Both the position numbers and the translations under genes were made by a program. The notes under the pieces are model-generated. The model was not told the origin of the DNA, made no database searches, and was given only the letters and a program-made list of their open reading frames with translations. Of a DNA stretch of 64,000 nucleotides, positions 37,272-47,958 are shown in pieces. This DNA comes from Natroniella acetigena (GTDB lineage Bacteria > Bacillota > Halanaerobiia > Halobacteroidales > Halobacteroidaceae), in NCBI RefSeq assembly GCF_023227745.1, contig NZ_JALKBX010000009.1, positions 1 to 64,000 on the forward strand, in the 5' to 3' direction. Within the stretch, counting starts at the first letter, position 1, and every line of letters begins with the position of its first letter.

Positions 37272-38567
37272 ATGATTGAACGTTATAGTTTAGCTGAAAT
37301 GAAAGAGATTTGGGAAGAAAATAATAAATTAAATTATTGGTTAGAGATAGAGATAGCTGTCTGTGAAGCCTTAGCTGAAGTAGGGGAGATACCACAGGAA
37401 GCAGTAGAAAAGATTAAAGAGAATGCTCAATTTGAAGTCAATCGGGTTAAAGAGATTGAACAGGAGACACGCCATGACATTTTAGCGTTCTTGACTGCTG
37501 TAGCTGAGAGTTTGGGTGCAGAGTCTAAGTATATTCATCTAGGTTTAACTTCATCTGATATTAAGGATACAGCTCGTGCTTTACAGATGAAAGAAGCTGT
37601 TGAGTTGATTATTGCTGATTTAGAAAGGTTAAAAGAGGTTTTAGGGGCCAAGGCTAAAGAGTATAAGATGAGGGTAATGATCGGTAGAACCCATGGGGTT
37701 CATGCTGAACCAGTAACCTTTGGCTTGAAATTGGCTATTTGGTATGCTGAGATAGAGCGGCATCTAGAGCGAACAAAGCAACTATTAGCAAGGATCAGTG
37801 TGGGTAAGATATCTGGAGCAGTAGGTACTTTTGCTAATATTACTCCAGCAGTAGAGGAGTTAGCTTGTCAAAAGTTAGGGATTAATCCAGCACCAATATC
37901 CTCACAGATCTTACAGCGGGATCGTCATGCTGAATACTTATCGACTTTAGCGATCATTGCTAGTTCTTTAGATAAATTTGCAACTGAGATTAGGAATTTA
38001 CAACGAACGGATATCTTAGAGGTAGAGGAGTCCTTCCAGAAGGGCCAAAAGGGTTCATCAGCAATGCCGCATAAAAAGAATCCGATCATTTGTGAACGGG
38101 TATCTGGCTTATCACGAGTAGTAAAATCGAATGTACAGACAGGGTTAGATAATGTCAATCTGTGGCATGAACGGGATTTGACCCATTCTTCACCAGAACG
38201 GGTAGTGTTACCTGATAGTAGTATTTTGATTGATTATATGCTGACTAAGTTTATCGATGTAGTACAAAATCTAGGGGTTCATGAAGGGAATATGGAAGCT
38301 AACTTAGATAAAACTAAGGGGCTGATCTTTTCTCAGAAGGTGATGCTTACCTTAGTTGATCAGGGTTTATTAAGGGATGATGCTTATGAACTAGTACAGC
38401 GTAATGCTTTACAGGCCTGGGAAGATAACAAGAGTTTTAAAGAATTATTATTAGTAGATGAAGGTGTTAGGGAGCATTTAAGTGAGGGAGAGATAGAGGA
38501 GCTCTTTGACTATGCTTATCACTTAAGAAATATTGATGCTATTTATCAAAGACTTGGACTAGAGTAG
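37272..38567 (+). CDS. purB: Adenylosuccinate lyase, B. subtilis-type
   Basis: 431-aa fumarase-superfamily lyase. It cleaves SAICAR in IMP synthesis and adenylosuccinate in AMP synthesis, releasing fumarate. It starts MIERYSLAEMKEIW as in Bacillus PurB. It has the TRHDILAFL, GRTHGVHAEP (catalytic His) and GSSAMPHKKNP signature segments. It lies just before purA, so it probably serves the AMP branch. A second, different lyase (49921) is in the purD cluster. Confidence 0.95.
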   Translation: MIERYSLAEMKEIWEENNKLNYWLEIEIAVCEALAEVGEIPQEAVEKIKENAQFEVNRVKEIEQETRHDILAFLTAVAESLGAESKYIHLGLTSSDIKDTARALQMKEAVELIIADLERLKEVLGAKAKEYKMRVMIGRTHGVHAEPVTFGLKLAIWYAEIERHLERTKQLLARISVGKISGAVGTFANITPAVEELACQKLGINPAPISSQILQRDRHAEYLSTLAIIASSLDKFATEIRNLQRTDILEVEESFQKGQKGSSAMPHKKNPIICERVSGLSRVVKSNVQTGLDNVNLWHERDLTHSSPERVVLPDSSILIDYMLTKFIDVVQNLGVHEGNMEANLDKTKGLIFSQKVMLTLVDQGLLRDDAYELVQRNALQAWEDNKSFKELLLVDEGVREHLSEGEIEELFDYAYHLRNIDAIYQRLGLE

Positions 38568-38573
38568 CAGACA

Positions 38574-38772
38574 ACATTTAATATTTAATAGTGAATAATG
38601 GATAGTTAAAATTAATTTACAATTGACAGAATGTACAATTTACAATTAAAGATCAAGAGCTTAAAAATTTAAAATCTGTGAATAAATATTATATAAGTTT
38701 TGGTTGATTTCGATTTTAAGCTTTAAGAATTTTAATTGTCAATTGTCAATTGTTAATTGTACACTGTAAATT
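38574..38772. repeat. Heptad palindrome between purB and purA
   Basis: The left half has AATATTTAATAGTGAATAATGG and ACAATTGACAG-type units. The right half has ATTGTCA/ATTGTTA/ATTGTAC heptads (38730-38772). The arms are roughly complementary. It fills the 228-bp purB-purA gap. Confidence 0.7.
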
Positions 38773-38795
38773 TGATTTTTTCGAGGGGGATTTAG

Positions 38796-40082
<1,287 letters not shown>

Positions 40083-40096
40083 TTAGTAATTAAGCT

Positions 40097-40131
40097 AAAA
40101 GTATGGTACCCTAGGGTATCATACTTTTTTT
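40097..40131 (+). terminator. purA terminator
   Basis: AAAAGTATGGTACCC-TA-GGGTATCATACTTTT, a 15-bp stem with one G-U pair, running into seven T in total. Confidence 0.85.
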
Positions 40132-40227
40132 GATTATTAAAGCAGGATTTTTCAAATTAATCTAGAATTAATAAAACAATAGACATTATGAAAATTGTTT
40201 TTATAATGTAAAAGAGCCTGGAAGTAG

Positions 40228-41622
<1,395 letters not shown>

Positions 41623-41663
41623 ATAAGGGAGAATACATTCCACAAATTAACAATTGCATACAT

Positions 41664-41691
41664 TTGACAAATTACTCTAGATATTATATCC
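41664..41691 (+). promoter_or_regulatory. Possible promoter for the betaine transporter leader
   Basis: TTGACA (41664-41669) with a weak TATCCT -10 at 17-bp spacing (41687-41692). If real, it starts a leader that runs through the palindrome at 41744. Confidence 0.4.
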
Positions 41692-41743
41692 TTATAAGGG
41701 AATTGTTGAGAGATAATTATTCAATGGAGCAAAATAGTGATTT

Positions 41744-41783
41744 AAAAGCTTTGAAATAAACTTAAGTTTATTTCAAAGCTTTT
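41744..41783 (+). terminator. 40-bp perfect palindrome between gdhA and proV
   Basis: AAAAGCTTTGAAATAAACTT mirrored exactly at 41764-41783 and followed by further T (to 41787). It lies 122 bp past gdhA and 43 bp before proV. It may end gdhA, or attenuate proV if the promoter at 41664 is used. Confidence 0.8.
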
Positions 41784-41826
41784 TTTATTTAGGAGAGATA
41801 ATAAGTTGAGGAGGTTGACTTAGATA

Positions 41827-43008
41827 ATGAAGATGATGGAGATTAAAAATTTATTTAAAATATTTGGTGATAATCCAGAGCGAGGATTAAAACTATTAAA
41901 TGAAGGCTATTCTAAAGCTGAAGTATTGGAAGAAGTTAATTTGACCGTTGGAGTGAATGATGTTAGTTTTGACATCAACTCGCAAGAGATATTTGTAATT
42001 ATGGGGTTATCAGGTAGTGGAAAGTCAACACTATTAAGATGTTTAAATAGATTGAATGAACCAACTGCAGGTGAAATTAAGTTAGCAGGAGAGAATTTAT
42101 TAGAGTTGGATCAGGAGGAGTTACGTCAACTGAGAAGGGATAAATTTGGTATGGTATTTCAAAACTTTGCTCTCTTTCCACATAAAACTGTGTTGGAAAA
42201 TGCAGAATTTGGACTAGAAGTACAGCAAGTAGATAAGTCGGAAAGAGAAGTTAAAGCCAAGGAGGCATTAGAGAAGGTTGGCTTAGCTGGTTGGGAAGAG
42301 CAGTATCCAGAACAATTAAGTGGGGGAATGCAACAACGAGTAGGGTTAGCTAGGGCTTTAGCTGTTGATCCAGATATTTTATTAATGGATGAGCCTTTTA
42401 GTGCTTTGGATCCTTTAATCAAAAAGGAAATGCAGGACAAATTATTAGACCTTTATTATCAATTGGATAAGACAATAATCTTTATTACCCATGATTTGGA
42501 TGAAGCTTTAAAATTAGGAGATCGGATTGCGATTATGAATGATGGAGAGATTGTTCAGTTAGGGACTTCAGAAGAGATCTTAACTAATGCTAAAAATGAT
42601 TATGTTCGTGAGTTTGTCCAAGATGTCAATCGTTCTCGTATCTTAACTGCAGAAGATATTATGACTGAACCACTTGAATTGGTTTATGAGCAGGATGGCC
42701 CACATACAGCATTACATAAGATGAGAACGAATCAAATTTCTAGTATCTTTGCTGTGAAGGATAAAAGAAAGCTTGAAGGAATAGTTAAGATTGAGGATGT
42801 AGTGACAGCAATTAATCAAGGGGAAGAGGAGTTGGATGGTTTAATTCAGGAGGTTTCTACAGTTGGCCCAGAAGATAATATAAATGAATTGTTTGCTCAA
42901 ATAGCTGATTTAGATATTCCGTTACCGGTCTTAGATGATCAAGGTCGGTTATTAGGGATAGTGATTAAGAGTAATGTTTTAGCAAATTTAGCTGGGAATA
43001 AAGTTTAA
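41827..43008 (+). CDS. proV: Glycine betaine/proline ABC transporter, ATPase (ProV/OpuAA)
   Basis: 393-aa ATPase energising import of glycine betaine or proline. It has the ProV-specific N-terminal extension (KNLFKIFGDNPERGLKLL), Walker A GLSGSGKSTLLR, signature LSGGMQQRVGLARAL, Walker B ILLMDEPFSALDP, H-loop THD, and two C-terminal CBS domains (from ILTAEDIM on) that sense ionic strength in OpuA. The ATG lies 10 bp after GAGGAGG. First of proV-proX-proW. Confidence 0.95.
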   Translation: MKMMEIKNLFKIFGDNPERGLKLLNEGYSKAEVLEEVNLTVGVNDVSFDINSQEIFVIMGLSGSGKSTLLRCLNRLNEPTAGEIKLAGENLLELDQEELRQLRRDKFGMVFQNFALFPHKTVLENAEFGLEVQQVDKSEREVKAKEALEKVGLAGWEEQYPEQLSGGMQQRVGLARALAVDPDILLMDEPFSALDPLIKKEMQDKLLDLYYQLDKTIIFITHDLDEALKLGDRIAIMNDGEIVQLGTSEEILTNAKNDYVREFVQDVNRSRILTAEDIMTEPLELVYEQDGPHTALHKMRTNQISSIFAVKDKRKLEGIVKIEDVVTAINQGEEELDGLIQEVSTVGPEDNINELFAQIADLDIPLPVLDDQGRLLGIVIKSNVLANLAGNKV

Positions 43009-43034
43009 TTATTATTTAAATAGGAGGGGAATAT

Positions 43035-43979
43035 ATGTTTAAAGCTAAGTTGATTTCAGTTTTATTGGTTTTATTATTAGTATTTACTGTAGTAGGTTGT
43101 GGGCAAGAGGAAGATGTAATTACTGAAGAAGAGGTTAGTATTGATTTTGGTTATGTAGAATGGCCAGGAGCTACAGTCAAGACTCATGTAGTAGGGACAA
43201 TCTTTGATTACTTAGGATATGAGACAGAGATGCATGCTTTAATGCAGCAGCCATTGCTTCAAGGTATGGAAGCAGGGGATATTGATGCTTTTTTAGCAGT
43301 TTGGTTGCCAACTATGGAAGTAAATTATAGAGAGTATGAGGAACGAGGGGGCGTTGAGCCTGTTCGAGTTAATCTTGATGAGACTATGTATCGGACTGCA
43401 GTTCCTGAGTATGTTTGGGAAGCTGGGGTTCGGTCTTTAGAGGACTTACATGAGCATGGAGAAAGATTTGATCATGAAATAGTTGGATTGGAGCCAGGTA
43501 ATGATGGTAATATCATTATCCAAGAAGCTATTGAAGATGATATTTATCAATTAGGAGATTGGGAGTTGACAGTAGCTAGTACTCCAGCTATGATGAGTTC
43601 TTTGGAACGGGCAGTTAGAAATGATGAATGGATTGCTTTTCATGGGTGGAAGCCTCATTGGATGAATGTTGCTTATGATATTAAGTACTTAGATGATCCA
43701 GAAGGAATTTGGGGTGAGGATGATCGGGTTAAGACTGTAGTTCGACCTGAAGTTAAGAATGAATTACCTGAGTTTCATCAGTTTTTAGAGCGATTTGCTG
43801 TAACTTCTGAGATTCAAAATGAATGGATTTATGAGTATGGAAAACAAGAAAGACCGGCTGATGAAGTAGCTGCAGACTGGATTAAGCATAATTTAGACCT
43901 TGTTGAAGAATGGGTCGTAGGACTTAGTTCTGTAGAAGGGAAAGATGCAATAGAAGTGATTGAGCGAAAAGTTAAATAA
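43035..43979 (+). CDS. proX: Glycine betaine-binding lipoprotein (ProX/OpuAC)
   Basis: 314-aa extracytoplasmic substrate-binding protein. The signal peptide ends with lipobox VVGC (Cys22), giving a lipid-anchored protein. The body has the OpuAC fold motifs FGYVEWPGATVKTHVVG, LQGMEAGDIDAFLAVWLPT and FHGWKPHWMN, whose aromatic residues line the quaternary-ammonium box. It follows proV by 26 bp. Downstream is a strong hairpin before proW, which may set its level above the permease. Confidence 0.93.
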   Translation: MFKAKLISVLLVLLLVFTVVGCGQEEDVITEEEVSIDFGYVEWPGATVKTHVVGTIFDYLGYETEMHALMQQPLLQGMEAGDIDAFLAVWLPTMEVNYREYEERGGVEPVRVNLDETMYRTAVPEYVWEAGVRSLEDLHEHGERFDHEIVGLEPGNDGNIIIQEAIEDDIYQLGDWELTVASTPAMMSSLERAVRNDEWIAFHGWKPHWMNVAYDIKYLDDPEGIWGEDDRVKTVVRPEVKNELPEFHQFLERFAVTSEIQNEWIYEYGKQERPADEVAADWIKHNLDLVEEWVVGLSSVEGKDAIEVIERKVK

Positions 43980-43998
43980 GGCTTGCTAAGTTTTTATC

Positions 43999-44028
43999 TA
44001 GCGGCATTCATGATCATGAATGCCGCTA
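43999..44028 (+). terminator. Intra-operon 30-bp perfect palindrome between proX and proW
   Basis: TAGCGGCATTCATGA mirrored at 44014-44028, followed by AATTTTATAG. The T-run is weak, so it may act as a partial terminator or a 3' stabiliser for proV-proX mRNA rather than a full stop. Confidence 0.7.
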
Positions 44029-44063
44029 AATTTTATAGTGTTAATTTGGTTAGAGGAGGTTGA

Positions 44064-44906
44064 GTGATGATGAATAATTTAGTTGATCTGTTAAGTACTA
44101 AAATTCCTTTAGGGGATTGGGTAGAAGCAGTAGTAGATTTTTTAATTATTAATTTTAGTGGACCATTAAATCTTTTTTCTGAAGTTGTCAGTTCATTAAT
44201 TGATGGTTTTGAAGGGGTTTTGTCTTTTGGTCATCCGTTATTATTAATTATAATCTTTGTTTTATTGGCTTGGAAATTGAAAGGTGTTAAGATAGCTACC
44301 TTTGTAGCTGTAGGTTTCTTATTAGTATTGAATTTGAGGATGTGGGACTATTTAGTAATTACCTTAGCTGCCATTATTACTTCAGTTATTATTTCTTTAA
44401 TGTTAGGGATTCCAATTGGAATTCTAAAGGCTCATAATAGTGTAATTGATTTAATTACAAGACCATTTCTTGATTTCATCCAGACGATTCCTCCGTTTGT
44501 TTATTTAATTCCTGCGTTAATGTTTTTTGGATTAGGAAATGTTTCAGGGGTCTTAGCTACTGTAATTTTTGCTATTGCTCCACCAATTCGTTTAACTGCT
44601 TTAGGGATTAAACAGGTTTCTGATGAGTTAAAAGAAGCAGGTAGAGCTTATGGTTGTACTACTTGGCAAATGTTATATAAAGTTGAATTACCGTTAGCAT
44701 TACCTTCAATTATGTTGGGGATTAACCAGTGTATTATGCTATCATTATCTATGGTAGTAATTGCTGCTATGATTGGAGCTGGAGGATTAGGTGAACCCGT
44801 TTTACGTTCTTTATCTACAGTTGATATTGGTTTAGGTTTTGAAGCTGGTTTGGGTGTGGTTATTTTAGCAATGGTGCTTGATAGATTATTTGGAAGAGAT
44901 GAATAG
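44064..44906 (+). CDS. proW: Glycine betaine/proline ABC transporter, permease (ProW/OpuAB)
   Basis: 280-aa permease with about six or seven membrane helices. It has the coupling-loop EAA motif (GRAYGCTTWQMLYKVELPLALPS-like; KEAGRAYG then VELPLALP) and the HSVIDLITRPFLDFIQTIPPFVYL-like pore region. ATG 44067 or 44064 follows GAGGAGG. The gene order ATPase-binding protein-permease is unusual; proV-proW-proX is more common. Confidence 0.92.
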   Translation: MMMNNLVDLLSTKIPLGDWVEAVVDFLIINFSGPLNLFSEVVSSLIDGFEGVLSFGHPLLLIIIFVLLAWKLKGVKIATFVAVGFLLVLNLRMWDYLVITLAAIITSVIISLMLGIPIGILKAHNSVIDLITRPFLDFIQTIPPFVYLIPALMFFGLGNVSGVLATVIFAIAPPIRLTALGIKQVSDELKEAGRAYGCTTWQMLYKVELPLALPSIMLGINQCIMLSLSMVVIAAMIGAGGLGEPVLRSLSTVDIGLGFEAGLGVVILAMVLDRLFGRDE

Positions 44907-44918
44907 TTTACTTTAATT

Positions 44919-44950
44919 AACCTGACTGGTGATTAATCACCAGTCAGGTT
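44919..44950 (+). terminator. proW terminator, 32-bp perfect palindrome
   Basis: AACCTGACTGGTGATT mirrored exactly at 44935-44950 and followed by TTATTTTT. Confidence 0.9.
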
Positions 44951-44970
44951 TTATTTTTGAAGTTTTAAAT

Positions 44971-45060
44971 GGGTTACTTAGACTCAGACTTAACCTTAGA
45001 CTATAACCCAAGGTCATTTTAGTTATGAATAAGAGAGTTTAAGCTGAGTTATGCTAAGGT
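44971..45060. repeat. Degenerate hexad repeat stretch
   Basis: ACTTAG/ACTCAG/ACTTAA/CCTTAG units are enclosed by GGGTTA (44971) and TAACCC (45004), then GAGTTTAAGCTGAGTTATGCTAAGG. It resembles the hexad inverted repeat at 25749. Confidence 0.4.
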
Positions 45061-45087
45061 AAAAGCCTTCATTTAGGGGTGGCAAAG

Positions 45088-45939
45088 GTGTTAGTTACTA
45101 AAAAATTAATTACGATAGTAGTTATCAGTTTTCTAATGATTTTAGTTGGTTGCGGTGAAGAAGAGAATAATGAAAATGAACCCAAACAAAATCTCCCTCC
45201 TGATTCTTTATTGGAAATTAGTACTATTAGTGAAGGGATTATTGAAGAGTTAGAGGAAATTTATAATCAGATTGAGGAGCGGAGAGAGGAAGAAGAAATA
45301 AGGTTAGAAAGAAGAGAACAAAGTAGGGAAGCTGATTTAAATCAATTAAATAACGAACAGAACAACGAAGAAAATAATGAATTACCCCAAGAAGAGGAAG
45401 AATTAGCAGAAGAATTAGAAGAAAGTTGGGATGAATTAGAAGGTGAAGTTGAAGCTCTTCACCAAAATTGGAATGAGTATGAAAGTGAGGTTAAATTAAA
45501 ACCTGAGCAGATTGAAAAAATTGAATCTGAACTCAATCAATTGACAGAAGAGATTGCTGATAAGCTCTTTTTAGCAGCATTAGTGAGTACAATCCAATTT
45601 GATTTAGAAGTTGCTAAGTTATATAGAAGATATGATCTAGAAGGAGAAGCAGAGATAAAAGAGACAATGGCTACTACCAGAAAGATAATTTTTTTAAATC
45701 GCTTGAAACTAGATGAAGAGGAGTTACAAAAAGAACAGCAAATTGAATTAGAGAGGTTAAAAGGCTTATATTTTGCGCTCGATCAAAGTTTAGAAGATGA
45801 AGTAGAGAATAAAGAACTTGAAAGGTTAGAAGAAGCAATTGATGATTTAGAAACTGCAATCGAGATGTCTGAAAGTGATCAGGTAATAGAAGTTAAAGGG
45901 GAACTGGTATTGAGCAGACTAGAAGAGCTTGAGGATTAG
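45088..45939 (+). CDS. Acidic coiled-coil lipoprotein, function unknown
   Basis: About 283 aa. Signal peptide with lipobox ILVGC, then a Glu/Asn-rich charged region (many EEE, EENNE runs, about residues 25-115) and long amphipathic helices to the end. No catalytic domain is recognised. It is anchored outside the membrane. The start is probably GTG 45088 with GGGGTGG five bases upstream; GTG 45079 is possible. It stands alone between the betaine transporter and the pur cluster. Confidence 0.7.
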   Translation: MLVTKKLITIVVISFLMILVGCGEEENNENEPKQNLPPDSLLEISTISEGIIEELEEIYNQIEERREEEEIRLERREQSREADLNQLNNEQNNEENNELPQEEEELAEELEESWDELEGEVEALHQNWNEYESEVKLKPEQIEKIESELNQLTEEIADKLFLAALVSTIQFDLEVAKLYRRYDLEGEAEIKETMATTRKIIFLNRLKLDEEELQKEQQIELERLKGLYFALDQSLEDEVENKELERLEEAIDDLETAIEMSESDQVIEVKGELVLSRLEELED

Positions 45940-46013
45940 TTATTAGATAAAGCAGATAGTTAGCTTAATGCTGAATAATAAAAATGTTTCAGGGAAAAAT
46001 ATTCGGTTCAATA

Positions 46014-46042
46014 TTGACTTACTAACTTTTATTTGTTATTAT
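46014..46042 (+). promoter_or_regulatory. purD cluster promoter
   Basis: TTGACT (46014-46019), 17-bp spacer, TATTAT (46037-46042). The start would fall near 46049, about 25 nt ahead of the guanine aptamer. Confidence 0.75.
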
Positions 46043-46074
46043 AAACTTGTAAAGAAAATAGTGGTGAATAAGCA

Positions 46075-46143
46075 CCTCATATAATGGTGAGAATAAGGCT
46101 CACAAGTTTCTACCGGATAGCCGCAAACTATCTGACTATGGGG
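46075..46143 (+). promoter_or_regulatory. Purine (guanine-type) riboswitch aptamer
   Basis: CCTCATATAATGGTGAG...AAGTTTCTACCGGATAGCCGC...CTATCTGACTATGGGG matches the xpt-type purine aptamer. P1 pairs 46075-46081 with 46137-46143. The P2 and P3 arms and loop-loop nucleotides are present. The specificity base in GACTATG is C (46136), predicting guanine/hypoxanthine rather than adenine. It is the first of two aptamers in the leader. Confidence 0.93.
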
Positions 46144-46147
46144 GGAA

Positions 46148-46353
46148 GTGTATCTAGGGTTCCGCACTGAAGTTTATTTAATATTGAATAATGAATATTG
46201 AATAATTAGAAATAAAAAATCAACTTTTTATCTTTTAAGGTTTTGAATGTTAACTATTCAATATTAAATGTTAAGTATTAACTGCTTTTCAGTGGCTGGT
46301 CCAAGCGATACAGATATTTATATTACACCGAAGGGAAAAAAGCCCAGGCGGGG
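46148..46353 (+). promoter_or_regulatory. ykkC-type aptamer, probably PRPP riboswitch
   Basis: It carries the ykkC core: CTAGGGTTCCG (46154-46164), CTGGTCCAAGCGATAC (46296-46311) and ACACCGAAGGGAAAAAAGCCC (46325-46345). P1 is GTGTA/TACAC. Guanidine, ppGpp and PRPP variants share this scaffold; position before a purine operon and behind a guanine aptamer favours PRPP. The stem GCACTGAA/TTCAGTGG is split by a roughly 120-nt insert. Ligand identity is inference. Confidence 0.85.
46171..46289. repeat. Intergenic repeat inside the ykkC-type aptamer helix
   Basis: TTTAATATTGAATAATGAATATTGAATAATT (in pieces) faces AACTATTCAATATTAAATGTTAAG, giving a long A+T-rich hairpin on top of the riboswitch stem. 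It is the same kind of element as at 53625-53734. Confidence 0.75.
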
Positions 46354-46407
46354 AGGTTCTACTCTTAGTTTGATTACTAGTAGAGCCTTTCTGGCTGGGT
46401 ATTTTAG
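46343..46407 (+). terminator. Candidate riboswitch expression-platform terminator
   Basis: GGTTCTACT/AGTAGAGCC stem (about 46355-46386), extended by CCCAG (46343-46347) with CTGGG (46395-46399), then TATTTTAG. The CCC also pairs with GGG in the aptamer, so the two folds exclude each other, as expected for ligand-controlled termination. The T-run is short. Confidence 0.55.
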
Positions 46408-46469
46408 ATCGTATGCAACTTATATTATTCCGGATATAGTGTAAACTAATTTGAGAAAGGTGGGGTTTG

Positions 46470-47753
46470 ATGAAGATATTAGTGATTGGCAGTGGAGGGA
46501 GAGAACATACTCTAGTTTGGAAATTAAAGCAGAGTAAACAGGTAACAGAGCTATTTGTAGCACCAGGTAATGCTGGAACAGCTGAGTTGGCTACTAATGT
46601 AGACCTTGATAGTAATGATATTGAAGGGTTATTAAACTTTGCTTTAGAGGAAGAGATTGATCTGACCTTTGTAGGGCCAGAAGCTCCATTAGTGGCAGGG
46701 GTTGTCGATCGCTTTGAGGAAGAAGGTTTACAGATCTTTGGCCCGAATCAAAAAGCGGCACAATTAGAAGGTAGTAAGGTCTTTTCTAAGGATCTAATGG
46801 AGAAGTATGAGATTCCAACAGCTAAATATCAAAGTTTCAGTGATGCAGAAGCAGCAATTGAATACATAAAACAAGAGGGAGCACCAATTGTAGTTAAGGC
46901 AGAGGGTTTAGCTGCAGGCAAAGGGGTAATAGTAGCTGAAACTGAGGCTGAAGCAATTGAAGCAGTAAAGAAGATTATGGTTGATCAGAGATTTGGTCAG
47001 GCAGGAGCACAGGTTGTTATTGAGGAATTTTTGACTGGGGAAGAAGCTACAGTATTGGCCTTTACTGATGGGGAAGAGATAGTTCCGATGGTAGCTTCTC
47101 AGGATCATAAACAGGCTTATGATGGTGATCAAGGGCCAAACACTGGAGGAATGGGCGCTTATGCTCCAGCACCAGTAGCTACAAAAGAGCTGTTAAACGA
47201 TGTTTACGAAAATATTTTAAAGCCTACAATTGAGGCTTTACAGCAAGAGGGGATTACCTTTAAAGGTGTTTTGTATACAGGGTTAATGATTAAAGAAGGT
47301 GAAGCTAAGGTATTAGAGTATAATGTTCGCTTTGGTGATCCTGAAGCTCAGGTTGTATTACCATTACTCCAGACTGATCTAGTCGAGATAGCAGAAGCAG
47401 TGATTGCTGGTAAACTAGAGGAGATAGAAGTAAACTGGCGTAAACAGAAGGCTGTTTGTGTAGTTATGGCATCTGGAGGCTATCCAGTTGAATATGAAAC
47501 GGGTAAAGAGATAACAGGGTTGGAGCAGATAACAGATGAGCAGGCGATTGTCTTTCAAGCAGGAACAGCTACAGAAGAAGGGAAGTTAGTCACAGCAGGA
47601 GGTAGAGTATTAGGAATTACTGCTGTAGGTAATGATTATCAAGCTACAATTGAGCAGGCTTATCAAGTGGTGGAAAGAATAGATTTTGCTGGAGCTCATT
47701 ATCGAACTGATATTGGGCAAAAAGCTTTGAAAAGAGTTGACAGTGAACAGTGA
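46470..47753 (+). CDS. purD: Phosphoribosylamine-glycine ligase
   Basis: 427-aa GAR synthetase (ATP-grasp), second step of IMP synthesis. It starts MKILVIGSGGREHTL and shows GPEAPLVAGVVD, VVKAEGLAAGKGV and QDHKQAYDGDQGPNTGGMGAYAPAP. ATG 46470 follows AAAGGTGGGG. The normal end is near KALKR; the final VDSEQ and stop come from the downstream heptad repeat. First gene behind the tandem riboswitch. Confidence 0.95.
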   Translation: MKILVIGSGGREHTLVWKLKQSKQVTELFVAPGNAGTAELATNVDLDSNDIEGLLNFALEEEIDLTFVGPEAPLVAGVVDRFEEEGLQIFGPNQKAAQLEGSKVFSKDLMEKYEIPTAKYQSFSDAEAAIEYIKQEGAPIVVKAEGLAAGKGVIVAETEAEAIEAVKKIMVDQRFGQAGAQVVIEEFLTGEEATVLAFTDGEEIVPMVASQDHKQAYDGDQGPNTGGMGAYAPAPVATKELLNDVYENILKPTIEALQQEGITFKGVLYTGLMIKEGEAKVLEYNVRFGDPEAQVVLPLLQTDLVEIAEAVIAGKLEEIEVNWRKQKAVCVVMASGGYPVEYETGKEITGLEQITDEQAIVFQAGTATEEGKLVTAGGRVLGITAVGNDYQATIEQAYQVVERIDFAGAHYRTDIGQKALKRVDSEQ

Positions 47754-47937
47754 ACAGTTTACAGTGAATAGAAAAAATCTAAGAGCGGATTTTTTCATCA
47801 CGAAGGGTTCAAAGAACCGAAGGATAAGTTTAAAATCTTAAAAGCTTTAAACCCATAAAAAGCTTTAGAATTATAGGTCTAGAGTGATTTTGAATTTAGA
47901 TTTTTAACTGTCAATTGTAAATCGTAAACTGTAAACT
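47736..47937. repeat. Heptad palindrome purD-purK
   Basis: The left end is TTGACAG/TGAACAG/TTTACAG heptads (47736-47767), starting inside purD. The core AAAATCT-AAGAGC-GGATTTTT then TCATCACGAAGG is shared with 26484-26520. The right end is ACTGTCAATTGTAAA-type units to 47937. Confidence 0.8.
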
Positions 47938-47958
47938 TTATGAAATCGAGGTGTTATT

